Shown here: positions 13,601 through 27,500 of the stretch, piece after piece
Position numbering within the stretch: the stretch's first letter is position 1
Layout of the letters: every line of letters starts with the position of its first letter
NCBI RefSeq assembly: GCF_037975245.1
Contig: NC_092574.1
Location: 26,148,713 to 26,212,712, forward strand
From: Apostichopus japonicus
Taxonomy: Eukaryota > Echinodermata > Holothuroidea > Aspidochirotida > Stichopodidae
Direction: 5' to 3'
Length of the DNA stretch: 64,000 nucleotides
The notes under the pieces: generated by a model
Told to the model about the DNA's origin: nothing
Seen by the model: only the letters and a program-made list of their open reading frames with translations
Databases searched by the model: none
Position numbers and translations under genes: made by a program

Positions 13601-16600
13601 TATGACAGTAGGATCATTTTTACTTTGCTTCCCCCACCCCCCCCCCTCCTACCTTGAAATCCTGTGCACGATATTGCTCTAGTGACTATTTATCTGCTTA
13701 CACGTCATTGCAGTTTGTAGTCAAGATCCATGTAAAAGCGACGACGAGTTTTGTTTTTAAATCATTTATATATCACAAAAGATATAAACTTAACAATGGT
13801 AATATACTAATATAATACGATAGTATCAATTTAAGTCAACAATAAAATTAAACGAGAATTTAGATGAAGCAGAGAACCCAGGTTAACAACATATTCACTT
13901 TCAAGCGTCATCGTAGAGTTTACTCTAAAACGATAAAAGAAAAAGATAAAAAAAAAACGAGGAAGGAAACTGCTGTCAGATTGAAGTTATGCTACTGTAA
14001 CATCTGTCTCATGTTGACAGGCTGATCATTAAATACATATGGACAATAGCTTCACGGAATGTTTACATGGTAATCAGATGTCGGTGATGTTTGTCAGCTA
14101 TAGGCATTAAAACAAAAATCTAGATCAAATTAATAACAATTTAAATATAAATATACATCGCTTTAGTTAGTCATTGTGCGTATTGGCGTTGCAGCTGCTT
14201 CGGGGGTAGTAGGCTACCATAATAAAAATTAAATTGATTAATTTCATTACTAAGACAGCGGATGCAAGGTAGTTATTTTTATGCAAACTTTTCGCGCTTT
14301 TGCTTATAAGAAAGAATCGAAATAGAGGGTAAGCAATATTATGAATACAGTTACGATTGAGTAGGTGAATTTGAGGGGGTGGGGGGGGGGTGGGAATATG
14401 GCATCCCAAATGCAAAGGGAAAATACCTCTTTAATTCATTTCGACAAAATTATTCCTCTTGAATTTACTCTGACAAAAATTGTCAACAAATGCATATACA
14501 TTTATTTTGCGATAAGTGAAACCCCGTGATTGGGATGTGAAAATCAAACCACATGCTCAGTATAGGCCTGTCAAACAGCTTCATAATAGTATAGGCTATA
14601 TCTAACACTATAGGTGTATAGGATATAAAAAAAAAAATTATAGATCCCATTTGAAGGCCCCTAAAGAGATATGGAATATACTAAAAAAATCCAATGAGAT
14701 TGTTCCCATGAATGGAAATAATCCTTTCAATAGGTTCATTGGCAAACGATTTCTTACTAAGTAGGGAGCGGCTATTCCGGATTACAGCTGACTTAACCGG
14801 ACAATATCAGAATATTTAGCTGAATCTACAATACACACACTGGCACTGGTTATGCTGGATAGCAGTTCCCTGTTTCAATTAAGAGATGCAATAACTGTGT
14901 CTATGTTTTCCTTTCTTTGCCTTTGTTTTAAATATACAAGCCAATCACACAGTTGAATCATTTTCCAAGGTTATGTTGTTCTTAACGAATACACAAAAGG
15001 CAGTCGTTGGTGTGGTCCATGTAAGACGTCACATATTATTCAATAAAATGAATGATTTTAGGTATTTAATACAAAAAAGAGAAGAAAAACGGAACAAGCC
15101 GTATGTAATAGGAATTTGGATCAATGTGTTTCGTTGCATGACGTTTCTATTGATTTGTATTTATGTTTAAAGTTTTAAGACTTCTTTCTACATTTCATGG
15201 TAACTTTAGTGCTACAATGCGTAATTGATAAGGGTAACACGTGGTAGCTTCACTCCGTTACAGAATATGGAAGGCAGTAACATCTATACGCATTGTATAA
15301 ACAGCGGGCTGGCCGTGAACATCAAAACATAGTAAGTAGCCCCTCTTTTACTCTTAGGGAGCTGCAAGCCGCCTAACTATATAGAAGGTGCAACAGGAGA
15401 AAATGAATATCAATAGATTCGGCAAGAAACTAATAATATAAACCAAACCCCTTGGAGGGCACATAGGAAACTTCATGTTAAATTAGCAAAGCTATATTTG
15501 GGGACGTATAACATATCTAAAGATACACTTTTTTCATTTAAACAACACCTTGCGGTCATTTTTGGAAAGTTTTGGGAATATTGTCTGTATACGTTGTCTC
15601 TTTGTCCCAGACATTTGCGTCAAGGAATCGACACCTTTTACAAATTACATGGGGGCTCTGGTGAGGTCTGTAGGTTTGTATACGTATCTTACCTATTATA
15701 TATCTTGTTCCTTAGTCTAGGGGCTATCAACTTAATAAACAAGGCAAATTTGAAGAACACCGAGGGCCATGACTTGCTGCCATAGTTACATCGACCTTAA
15801 CGCTCAATTCTAGTAAGAATGACCTTTTATTCGATTTGTTCGAAGTGCTGAACTATACTCACAAAATCGGAAGTCGAGGACAACCACGATAATAAATTAG
15901 AATAGTTAAAGAATTAGCAACAAATTTTATTACGAGTACACCAGCATGACTCCGAGTACACCAGCATGAGTACGAGTACACCAGCATGACTTTGAGTACA
16001 CTATAGCATGACTACGAGTACACCAGCATGACTACGAGTACACCAGCATGACTATGAGTACACCAGCATGACTCCGAGTACACCAGCATGACTATGAGTA
16101 CACCAGCATGACTTTGAGTACACTATAGCATGACTCCGAGTACACCAGCATGACTATGAGTACACCAGCATGACTTTGAGTACACTATAGCATGACTACG
16201 AGTACACCAGCATGACTATGAGTACACCAGCATGACTTTGAGTACACTATAGCATGACTACGAGTACACCAGCATGACTATGAGTACATCAGCATGACTT
16301 TGAGTACACTATAGCATGACTACGAGTACTCCAGCATGACTATGAGTACACCAGCATGACTTTGAGTACACTATAGCATGACTACGAGTACACCAGCATG
16401 ACTATGAGTACACCAGCATGACTTTGAGTACACTATAGCATGACTACGAGTACACCATCATGACTATTGAGTACACCAGCATGACTTTGAGTACACTATA
16501 TCATGACTACGAGTACACCAGCATGACTACGAGTACACCAGCATGACTACGAGTACGCTAACATGACTAGGAGTACACCAGCATGACAACGATTACACCA

Positions 16601-19600
16601 TCGTGAGCAGGATTACAAGTATATAATTCCCCTTGATAAACGAGTATAAATAGAATTCCATTTGGTATGAGTAGAAGCACGAATTCAAGACTCTAAGCAA
16701 GAGTACGAGTACTTAATATTGGACAAGCATCTATGCAAGATCTCACACAGGCCCGAGGGCGAGTACAAATCAACGAAGGTGTGTATACGAGTACATATCA
16801 AACGAGGGAGAGCATGAGTACAAATCAACGAGGGCGAGTACACGAGGGCGGGTACAAGTACACATCAACGAGGGCTATAAAATCAAATCAATTAAGCAGC
16901 CATGATTTATTTGTTGAGCTGAAATGAAGGAGAGTTGGATTGTCACGTATAGTACTCTTGGTGACTCAATGGTGATGTAGGTGAATTTCTGGCCTGATCA
17001 TGATTGGCCTGGTTCAGCTAATTTTCAGCTAGTTCTTCCGCCAATTTCGCTGGAACTATATACATCTTCGCCCTCTGTATATAGTGACTTCATATGATGA
17101 TACGTACGTACCACACTCGACTATGAAAAGCCAAACCTTATTATTGCGCCTAGTTGAGTTCTCTTTACAGAAGACTTCAAAAGTTCCACAAGACTGTGTG
17201 ATATACCGGGGCTTGTGTTATAGATACATTTACTATACATGTGTTACTATACATTGTGTTATTATCCTTGTGTTACTATACATTTATGGACAGTGGCGTA
17301 GGAATGTACTTTTGAGTGGGGGGGGGGGCTGAAAACTGATAGCCGGCCTGGGGGAGGGGTCTAAGGGGAGGGGGTTCCATTTCCAGGTGGCCTCAGATGC
17401 AATTTGGTGCAATATAGCACACTTCAACACCCACTCCATTTTGTAAATAATTTTGCATTTTCACCTGGCCTTAGATGCAATTTGGTGCTCCAAATGAGAT
17501 TTTTTTCTCATTTGGAAATGAAAAAGGGGTTTTCTGACTTCCGAAGCGGGGGGGGGGGGCGGAATGATACTTCCGCCCACCATATTTTTCACACAGCCCC
17601 CCCCCCGGTTCCTACGCCCTTGTTTATGGACATGTTTGATTTACGGAAGCAAAATTTAAAGATAGGCCTTTTGTCACACATTAGTTTGACTTGTATATAT
17701 ATACGAGCAGGCCAGCAATGTACAAATTCCATTCAGGTTAGTATCGTAATCTACGTGTATAAGTTATATTGCTTAGTCAACCGGTATACATACACCGATC
17801 TGTATCTTTATGATGTTAATGAAAGAAGAAAACACATCTATGAACAACAAAACAAAACAAGTGTGGAAGAAGGAAAGAATAAACAAGAGAAGTACAGAAC
17901 AAAGCACATCTATGAACAACAAAACAAAACAAGTGTGGAAGAAGGAAAAAATAAAGAAGAGATGTACAGAACAAAGCACATCTATGAACAACAAAACAAA
18001 ACAAGTGTGGAAGAAGGAAAGAATAAAACAAGAGAAGTACAGAACAAAGCACATCTATGAACAACAAAACAAAACAAGTGTGGAAGAAGGAAAGAATAAA
18101 ACAAGAGAAGTACAGAACAAAGCACATCTATGAACAACAAAACAAAACAAGTGTGGAAGAAGGAAAGAATAAAGAAGAGAAGTACAGAACAAAGCACATC
18201 TATGAACAACAAAACAAAACAAGTGTGGAAGAAGGAAAGAATAAAGAAGAGAAGTACAGAACAAAGCAGCAATATGAACAACAAAACAAAACAAGTGTGG
18301 AGGAAGGAAAGAATAAAGAAGAGATGTACAGAACAAAGCACATCTATGAACAACAAAACAAAACAAGTGTGGAAGAAGGAAAGAATAAAGAAGAGAAGTA
18401 CAGAACAAAGCACATCTATGAACAACAAAACAAAACAAGTGTGGAAGAAGGAAAGAATAAAACAAGAGAAGTACAGAACAAAGCACATCTATGAACAACA
18501 AAACAAAACAAGTGTGGAAGAAGGAAAGAATAAAACAAGAGAAGTACAGAACAAAGCACATCTATGAACAACAAAACAAAACAAGTGTGGAAGAAGGAAA
18601 GAATAAAGAAGAGAAGTACAGAACAAAGCACATCTATGAACAACAAAACAAAACAAGTGTGGAAGAAGGAAAGAATAAAGAAGAGAAGTACAGAACAAAG
18701 CACATCTATGAACAACAAAACAAAACAAGTGTGGAAGAAGGAAAGAATAAAACAAGAGAAGTACAGAACAAAGCACATCTATGAACAACAAAACAAAACA
18801 AGTGTGGAAGAAGGAAAGAATAAAGAAGAGAAGTACAGAACAAAGCACATCTATGAACAACAAAACAAAACAAGTGTGGAAGAAGGAAAGAATAAAGAAG
18901 AGAAGTACAGAACAAAGCACATCTATGAACAACAAAACAAAACAAGTGTGGAAGAAGGAAAGAATAAAGAAGAGAAGTACAGAACAAAGCACATCTATGA
19001 ACAACAAAACAAAACAAGTGTGGAAGAAGGAAAGAATAAAGAAGAGAAGTACAGAACAAAGCACATCTATGAACAACAAAACAAAACAAGTGTGGAAGAA
19101 GGAAAGAATAAAGAAGAGAAGTACAGAACAAAGCACATCTATGAACAACAAAACAAAACAAGTGTGGAAGAAGGAAAGAATAAAGAAGAGAAGTACAGAA
19201 CAAAGCACATCTATGAACAACAAAACAAAACAAGTGTGGAAGAAGGAAAGAATAAACAAGAGAAGTACAGAACAAAGCACATCTATGAACAACAAAACAA
19301 AACAAGTGTGGAAGAAGGAAAGAATAAAGAAGAGAAGTACAGAACAAAGCACATCTATGAACAACAAAACAAAACAAGTGTGGAAGAAGGAAAGAATAAA
19401 ACAAGAGAAGTACAGAACAAAGCACATCTATGAACAACAAAACAAAACAAGTGTGGAAGAAGGAAAGAATAAAACAAGAGAAGTACAGAACAAAGCACAT
19501 CTATGAACAACAAAACAAAACAAGTGTGGAAGAAGGAAAGAATAAAACAAGAGAAGTACAGAACAAAGCACATCTATGAACAACAAAACAAAACAAGTGT

Positions 19601-22600
19601 GGAAGAAGGAAAGAATAAAGAAGAGAAGTACAGAACAAAGCACATCTATGAACAACAAAACAAAACAAGTGTGGAAGAAGGAAAGAATAAAGAAGAGAAG
19701 TACAGAACAAAGCACATCTATGAACAACAAAACAAAACAAGTGTGGAAGAAGGAAAGAATAAAGAAGAGAAGTACAGAACAAAGCACATCTATGAACAAC
19801 AAAACAAAACAAGTGTGGAAGAAGGAAAGAATAAAACAAGAGAAGTACAGAACAAAGCACATCTATGAACAACAAAACAAAACAAGTGTGGAAGAAGGAA
19901 AGAATAAAGAAGAGAAGTACAGAACAAAGCACATCTATGAACAACAAAACAAAACAAGTGTGGAAGAAGGAAAGAATAAAACAAGAGAAGTACAGAACAA
20001 AGCACATCTATGAACAACAAAACAAAACAAGTGTGGAAGAAGGAAAGAATAAAGAAGAGAAGTACAGAACAAAGCACATCTATGAACAACAAAACAAAAC
20101 AAGTGTGGAAGAAGGAAAGAATAAAACAAGAGAAGTACAGAACAAAGCACATCTATGAACAACAAAACAAAACAAGTGTGGAGGAAGGAAAGAATAAAAC
20201 AAGAGATGTACAGAACAAAGCACATCTATGAACAACAAAACAAAACAAGTGTGGAAGAAGGAAAGAATAAAGAAGAGAAGTACAGAACAAAGCACATCTA
20301 TGAACAACAAAACAAAACAAGTGTGGAGGAAGGAAAGAATAAAACAAGAGATGTACAGAACAAAGCACATCTATGAACAACAAAACAAAACAAGTGTGGA
20401 AGAAGGAAAGAATAAAGAAGAGAAGTACAGAACAAAGCAGCAATATGAACATGTAAATGAAATATACATGTAAATGAAAAGACGAAGACCTTTATATCAT
20501 CAAGACTGCATTACCTGCATTGACGTAACTTGGCGTATATTGATGTTCATTGACCTATATTGACTTGCATAACCTACATTGACCTGTACTAACACGCATT
20601 GAACTACATTGACCTGCAGTTACCTGGTACATTGGCCCGCATTGACCTACATTGGCCTACATTAATATACATTGACCTGCACTATGTGTATTGACCTACA
20701 TTAACCCGCATTGACCTGGTCCATTGACCCGAATTGACCTTACTTGACCTGCATTAACCTGCAATAACATGCAATGAACTATACCGATACGCATCGATAT
20801 ATGTTTACCTCCTTTGACCTGCATTAGCATTCATTGACCAATCTACATTGACCTACATTAACCTACATTGACCTGCATTAATCAAGACTGATCTACACTG
20901 AATTGCATTGACGTAATTGACCTGCGTTAGTGTTCATTGACGAACACCTGTCGTACATTGAACTGCACAGACCTTTAATAACCTACGCCAACCTGCATTG
21001 ATCTACCTTGGGATGAACTCCTTGACATACATTCACCTGCAATGAAATGCAGTGACCTGCATTTACCTGCACCAACTTATATTTATTTAAAATTAACTTT
21101 GTATTAACAAATCGCCTAAAACACCTAATCCTCCAACTATATACTAATTCTAGTATAATTTATGCGATCAATGCACGGTTTGTTCACCATTCAGGAATGG
21201 TTTCTCAATTCCTAGTGTCTGATTTATTCTTTACAATTGATACATGTAGTTTACTCACCACGATAGGCTCTCCTTCCATATACACTTCTAGCGAGACATC
21301 TTTCATGTCTAACGCCATCTTTGCAATCCATCTAGTATGACTGGAACACACTTCCGGTAGTCCACTAACTGCCATGTACTTATCACCGACTGTTTCTACC
21401 TGTTGAGATCATGATATTAAATCAGTTCAACTAGGTAAATATCATATCAAGGTTAATCACTGTTTATTGAATTGTCCTTCATTTTACCTGATAAAACATA
21501 ATATTAATAGTTAAAAAACAACAAATAAAAACAAATAATAATAAGCCTTAATGTTAATACAAATCCATTGTGTTGTGAATTCTAATAACTCAATCAATAC
21601 GACTCTTTTGGAGTTCATATAAACAATAGAGCACCCTTGTATGACATTCAACCTCAAATAATTAAAGAGACATATTTTGTCACCAGTCTACAACTGAAGA
21701 AGGTGTGTGCATTGGGTGGAGGAAAGGAGGGGGGGGGTTAGGTGGATTGAGGAGGAATATGCAAATCTACGAACATCTAAAGGTCAGCTATCTTTTATTT
21801 CCTACGTGAAACCGATATGCCAATATCGGCTCGAACCGGAACATTTCCCCTTTACTCATGGTACGATATTGGCTTAGGCTGTTCGCCCTAAGTTCAGTGA
21901 ACGCCAAACGCAAACACAAAACAGACAACCCCAAACATTGCAACATATTAGAAAGATATGAAACAAGGAAAAGAAAAATAAAGATAAAAAACAACAAAAC
22001 GAAACAACGCCCCCCCCCCCCCCCAAAGAAAAGAAACCCTCTACATGCATCGCGAGTCAGTCAGGCCTCTGAGAAAGAAACGCAAGTCTCTGAATTCCTC
22101 TGAGTGTCCCGGTGGAGTTTATTTTTCATATGATTTTTTTTTGGGGGGGGGGTGGGGAAGACCTAGAAATGGTCTGTATAACTGACCTTTATGTGTCTGT
22201 ATGTTACTGTTTAACTTTTTCCGTCGTGTTCAGTTGTCTTATTCCGCGGTTATGAGATCATAGGTTACAATCAACTATACTGTTTACGCCTCATCTTATT
22301 CCGCATTTATCTTATTTGGCTGTATGTATACATATAAAGATAACAACAATGTATCAATGCGTATAGGCTACGGGTACCTTATAAACATTCGGGTACTTTG
22401 TCTCCACGTCGTCGAATTTCGTGTACAAATCGTTCAACAAACTAACAATCTTGAGGGGATCTTTAGAGTTCCGTTTGCAGTAGGTTGCAAATCCTCCGAT
22501 ACCGCTGAACATGAGAGTCACGTGATCGAACTTCTTAGCCGGAACGGGTCTTCGGTGACGTAATTCGTTGGCGACGGAAGCAGGAAGAACAGAGTACAGC

Positions 22601-24459
22601 AATCTGCGAAGAGGAAGGGAAACAAAGGAGGAAAACTAGATTAGCTCATTTGTTAGTTCTCCAGATCTTTAATCCCTCTTTTGTTTCAGAAATCCTTTTT
22701 GAATGTCTATTTTTGCTCTATTCATTGTTCTAGGGTCCAACTTAGTTGTCTGTTCATCTGTCCGTTTAAAATATGTCCTTAATCTGTTTCAGTTAGCCCT
22801 TGAAGCAGATCCTGCTAAGATCGAAGCGTCATATCCTCTAACTATTATATAAACTCATTTCTGTATATGTAAGCCACAAAGGCACACACACACACACACA
22901 CATCATGTGCGCATGCTCACAGTAGGAATACCGTAGGGAATGAAGAAATAACCAGGCTCTTCAACAGCCTATGCAAATAATACGAACGCAGAGAAATTAA
23001 GAATAAACCGTTACGCTACCTGTACTTTGGAAAGCGAAACATTTCTTCATCGCCTTTATTTGACACTATACCTTTGTATGCATATTTACATGCAGCGCTA
23101 AATGGAGACCTATATACGCTGTTATACTCATTGCATGACCTCTGTCGAAGATTCAATCACACATACCTAATAATGCTTTCAAAATCTTCCATAAGAATGA
23201 ATGCATTATGGTTCTTGAAACAAGCTGTCGTTTTCAAATTGTATTTCAAATTTTCATTTTCATGTCTGAAATTTTTCTTATTCCATGTCAAATTTTCATT
23301 TCATATCATTTCCGTATGTAGGCATTCTCTGCATACAGTGTCTATATAGCATACCATGATACTGACATTTCTAACCCAGAAAATTAGATCCACGCGAATT
23401 CATCTAACCAATTATAGACGCTACAACATGAATTCATAATGGATTGCACATGCACAAAGAGATGTGACTTATGATGACGTAGTAACGATGCCACCCCCCC
23501 CCCCACTAAGCGAAAAAAAAACACACAAACACACGCAACCTCCACCATTGAAAATCAATTTACACTAAATAAGCGGTAAATTGCCTGTTAAACAAGGATA
23601 ACGAGTGCTCTGATTAGCTAACCAGTTTGTATTTGCTTGTATTGTACATCAACGGTCTTGATGGTAAACAAACCCCTTCACCCCTTCCCCTCTTCTCTGA
23701 TACACATACAATCTAGTAGCATATATACAGCAGCCCTGTTTATTATACAATTTCAACATTGCTTCGTTCAATAACACATGTCTTCTGTATTGTAAAGTGC
23801 TCCGAGTATTTCAAAACTGAGTTTTCGCTCAAATTTACTAGATGAGATATTAGCCGAAATATGATATTATATAAGAGGAGAAGAATAGGTCTACTGATTG
23901 ATGGCGCCTTTGGTGACATCCTTGCTACAAGTATTGCATTAAGAATGCTAGAAAAGTAACGAAATGTAAAACAAATTCATCGGTAAATACTGAGGTTTCG
24001 CAAGTCTTTTAAGAATGTAAGATGTTATATGTTTCGATGTCATACAACACCCTATTAAAACTTGGTGGAGTGTTAAAGCTCAGGCCTAATATAAACGCTA
24101 GATCTATTTAGTACTCCGCTCTATGGAAATTCCGAAGGTCAGTTATATAAATTGTCATTTTTTGTGTTGATATCATTTGTGCTAAGAAGAATGACCTGAA
24201 AACGAATACCCCTTATAAAGCATCTTCTAATAAAGCAGAACTCCCTGTGAGGATAATGCATATTTGTATTGTAAATTTGTATCAGTATAAAATATGACAT
24301 ATCCATAGATATATCATTGATTAGTTGCTGCCGAATTGAATAAACTAAGATCTGAGTCAGTCTGCACAGCATCCAACGATGACTATAATGCTTTATTGGA
24401 GACTATTAAAGTAACACCACCAATGGTATACGTATAGTCGTCGACGATACAAATATGTT

Positions 24460-24490
<31 letters not shown>

Positions 24491-24491
24491 G

Positions 24492-24522
<31 letters not shown>

Positions 24523-27500
24523 GTATATGTATATATATATAAATATATATATATATATTTATATATATATATATATGTTTATATATATATATATATATAT
24601 GTATATTTATATATATGTCTATATATATATATATATAGACATATATATATATATATAGACATATATATATATATATATATATATACTTTGTCATAAATAT
24701 AGATGTATGGTCTTGTATATACACAAATCGGTATTGTTATAGCCTATTTCTAAGAGAGAGGTTTTCTTTTCATTCTAGCTGTTTGAGGACACATATCCCG
24801 TAACATAGAGTTGCCATGGTTCATGTGTATGATAAGCAAACAATGATGAGAACATGGTGTGACTAACCTAGGAATCACTTTCATAATTGAATCTTAAATT
24901 ACACCATTTCGTTAATCATCTCTTTTGCCAAAACATTTTGCCAATCGAAAGAAAACGAGAAAGGATATGGATTTTAAAAGACTAGAGAGCGTCAGAAAGA
25001 CTATTCAGTTTTGAATGAAGAGGACTCGAGACTATTCAATGTGTTCACACTGTGTGATGTTTCAAGTGTGGAATACATTCAGATTTTCCCCCTTCTTTTT
25101 CGTTTTTTTATTACTTGCATGTTGTGTGGGAGGAAATGGCGCCTCCATGAAACGCAATAAATAATCCTTTGTAGAAAGCATCAATATTTGGACAATCACA
25201 GGGGTAAACTTTCCCTAGTGTGAATATAAAGGCATCGATTCAGTTTTGTAAGAAATGTGTTTGAAGCGAAAACGTTTCTAGAATTCGATAAACTAAGAGA
25301 TAATGTGACTTTGAAAAGAAAGTTACCAAGTACTAATATATTACAGAAGTGTTATCTAATTTATATGACCCTTACCCATGACAGAATACCGTCACCTCCG
25401 TAAATTACTTGCTAAGCAAAGGTTAACAATGATGGTTCTGGTAATTACACTCGGTGTCCCCGTAGGGCCTCGACCACTTTCACTCTTTTGAAATGGAGAG
25501 AGTCGTCTACCGATTCTCTGATTTATATCCACAGAATGAAGATCTATGGCACGCCGTAGGCCGTCGATAAATGCCAGAGCAAAATCGAGATGTCGTTCAT
25601 ACGACCTTTGCATAATATCCGTAAAACTATAGATGCACAGTTTGAAAAGTACCTTACGTATTTGGTTTGCAAAGTTTGGCCAAGTTATCCCAAACCTGTA
25701 CTGTATACTATGTAAACCAAGCTTATAACTAACCAGGCTAAGCGTACACCGCCCCCTTCCCCCAACCCTTCTTGTCAACCCAACGTTAGCTAGCGTGCAC
25801 TGAATGACTCCGAATTATATTCTAATAGTTTCGCCGTCCAGAATCTATTAGCTGTTAGTATATTGGTCAGACGAAAAAAATGTTCAATTACAAAATGAAA
25901 GTTGACCAATCAACCGTACTGTTGTGGACTTTTTTTTATAATAGTAAATCCAACGCAAACACAGATTGTTTATGAAGTGTTTATAGTAGGCCTACGACTT
26001 TTCCATATTTAACTTCTGACTTATATAAACAGCTGTTATAAAATTTTGGCTAACAGGAAAGTGACGATTAAACGTAATGTCTGAAATATCTTCTTTTCTA
26101 GACAAATATTAAAAATTAAAATTAGCATGCTAAACATATAACTGATAATACAACTAATTGTTTACCCTACATGTATAAGCCCAGTACTGATTTCATTCAT
26201 TATCACGTGATCACTGACTAGAACCATCATCTTCAAACATCACTTATAAACATCTTGCATGTTACAATCACTTGTAATATACACATCATCTATAGCTTTA
26301 AAGTGAACATTGAATATCATGATATTAATTTTTCATAATTTAACGTCCAATTTTGGACGAGCTTCTCGGATTTCCTTGTTTGACGTCACAGCTATGCCAA
26401 ATCTTAGTAATACGAGCTATCTTCCGTTATTGCAATCCCTCCCTAGAGACTGACGCCCAAGAGAAGGGAATATCACTGCAGCAACCAACAAAAAAACTCG
26501 ATACGTTGAAATCCTCTTGCTCTGAGTAAGTTTCTCCACGAATGATATGGTTTCGTTTTAGACAAAGGAGTAGTTTAGGTATTAAACATGCGTAGAACAC
26601 ACTGGCGTGATTGACACACTCAATAGACAGAACAAACTAGAATGGTCTCAGCTTTTTAATTGACATAAATATTCGAAATATATCTGTTCGTTATTGTTCT
26701 GATGTGATTCGAATTACTTTCCACTGTGAGGAGACTAACACGGATTTTTAAATTTGTCGTTCTTTAGGGAGGAATATGGTAGCAAACGCATCGCCTCAAA
26801 TCGACTATTTTATCAACGCATAGGCTCACAAAAGTCAAATTTTAACATGACCAAGGCTGTCGAGGAAAAACGATCGTTAATTTTAAAGGCTAAAAATGCC
26901 ATGAAATTTTGGTAGGATTACAGTAGGCCAAGTCGTATTTTACGACATTAACCCTGTAGAGCCTTTGGAATGGATTATTAGTGTTACATAAGTAGACGAG
27001 AGGCTATTGTTTTAGAAACGAATAATTATTCTTCTGTGTCAGAATGCTCACTCAATAGACAAAGTCGTAATATCTATTATTACCACCGAAGGTGATCAAT
27101 ATGGAAATTGACTATATTTTGGAGAATTTAAATTTCATCATACTTTAGACTAGAGAAGTTCATAGAGACTTCTATATCTTGATTTCAAAAACTAGCTTCG
27201 AGACGGAACTGAGCAATTTTTCACTTAGAGAAATGATGTTACGTCACCAAAAGTTCTAATGAGGAGTTTAAAGGGGGGGGGGGGGGGGGGGGAGGAACGT
27301 TACCGTTTTAGAAAACGAAGAATATTCCTAAAAAGGCAAACTTTTGATATTGATTTGGTAGCCAGCGATCTCTGACATCTGTTTTGAAATTTTCAAATTG
27401 AGGGTGGGGGAAGGGGGGGGTGGATATAGACACACAACACAACCTCTAAATCAATCATTGAATCCAAACCGTTGAGAAAAGTTTCAATTCAAAATTACAT

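Larger units (their letters stand above)
8042..21258 (-). other. third visible intron of the cyclase gene, 13.2 kb, repeat-rich
   Basis: GT-AG intron between exons C and D. From low to high coordinates it holds an inverted repeat (8622-8915), two SINE-like elements (about 11560-11875 and 12028-12265), a 20/62-bp array, a hAT MITE, a 72/73-bp array and a 10-bp array. Stretches at about 8920-11550 and 12270-15925 contain no recognisable gene or clear repeat. Confidence 0.7.

Noticed and set aside
18489-19433. ORFs of up to 312 codons on both strands within the 72/73-bp array
   Set aside because: They exist only because a 72-bp unit lacks stops in some frames. One-base unit variants break every frame, both strands are equally open, and the array is intronic.
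25392-25778. Minus-strand 128-codon ORF as an additional cyclase exon or independent gene
   Set aside because: Exons A and B join in phase without it, and it has no recognisable domain.
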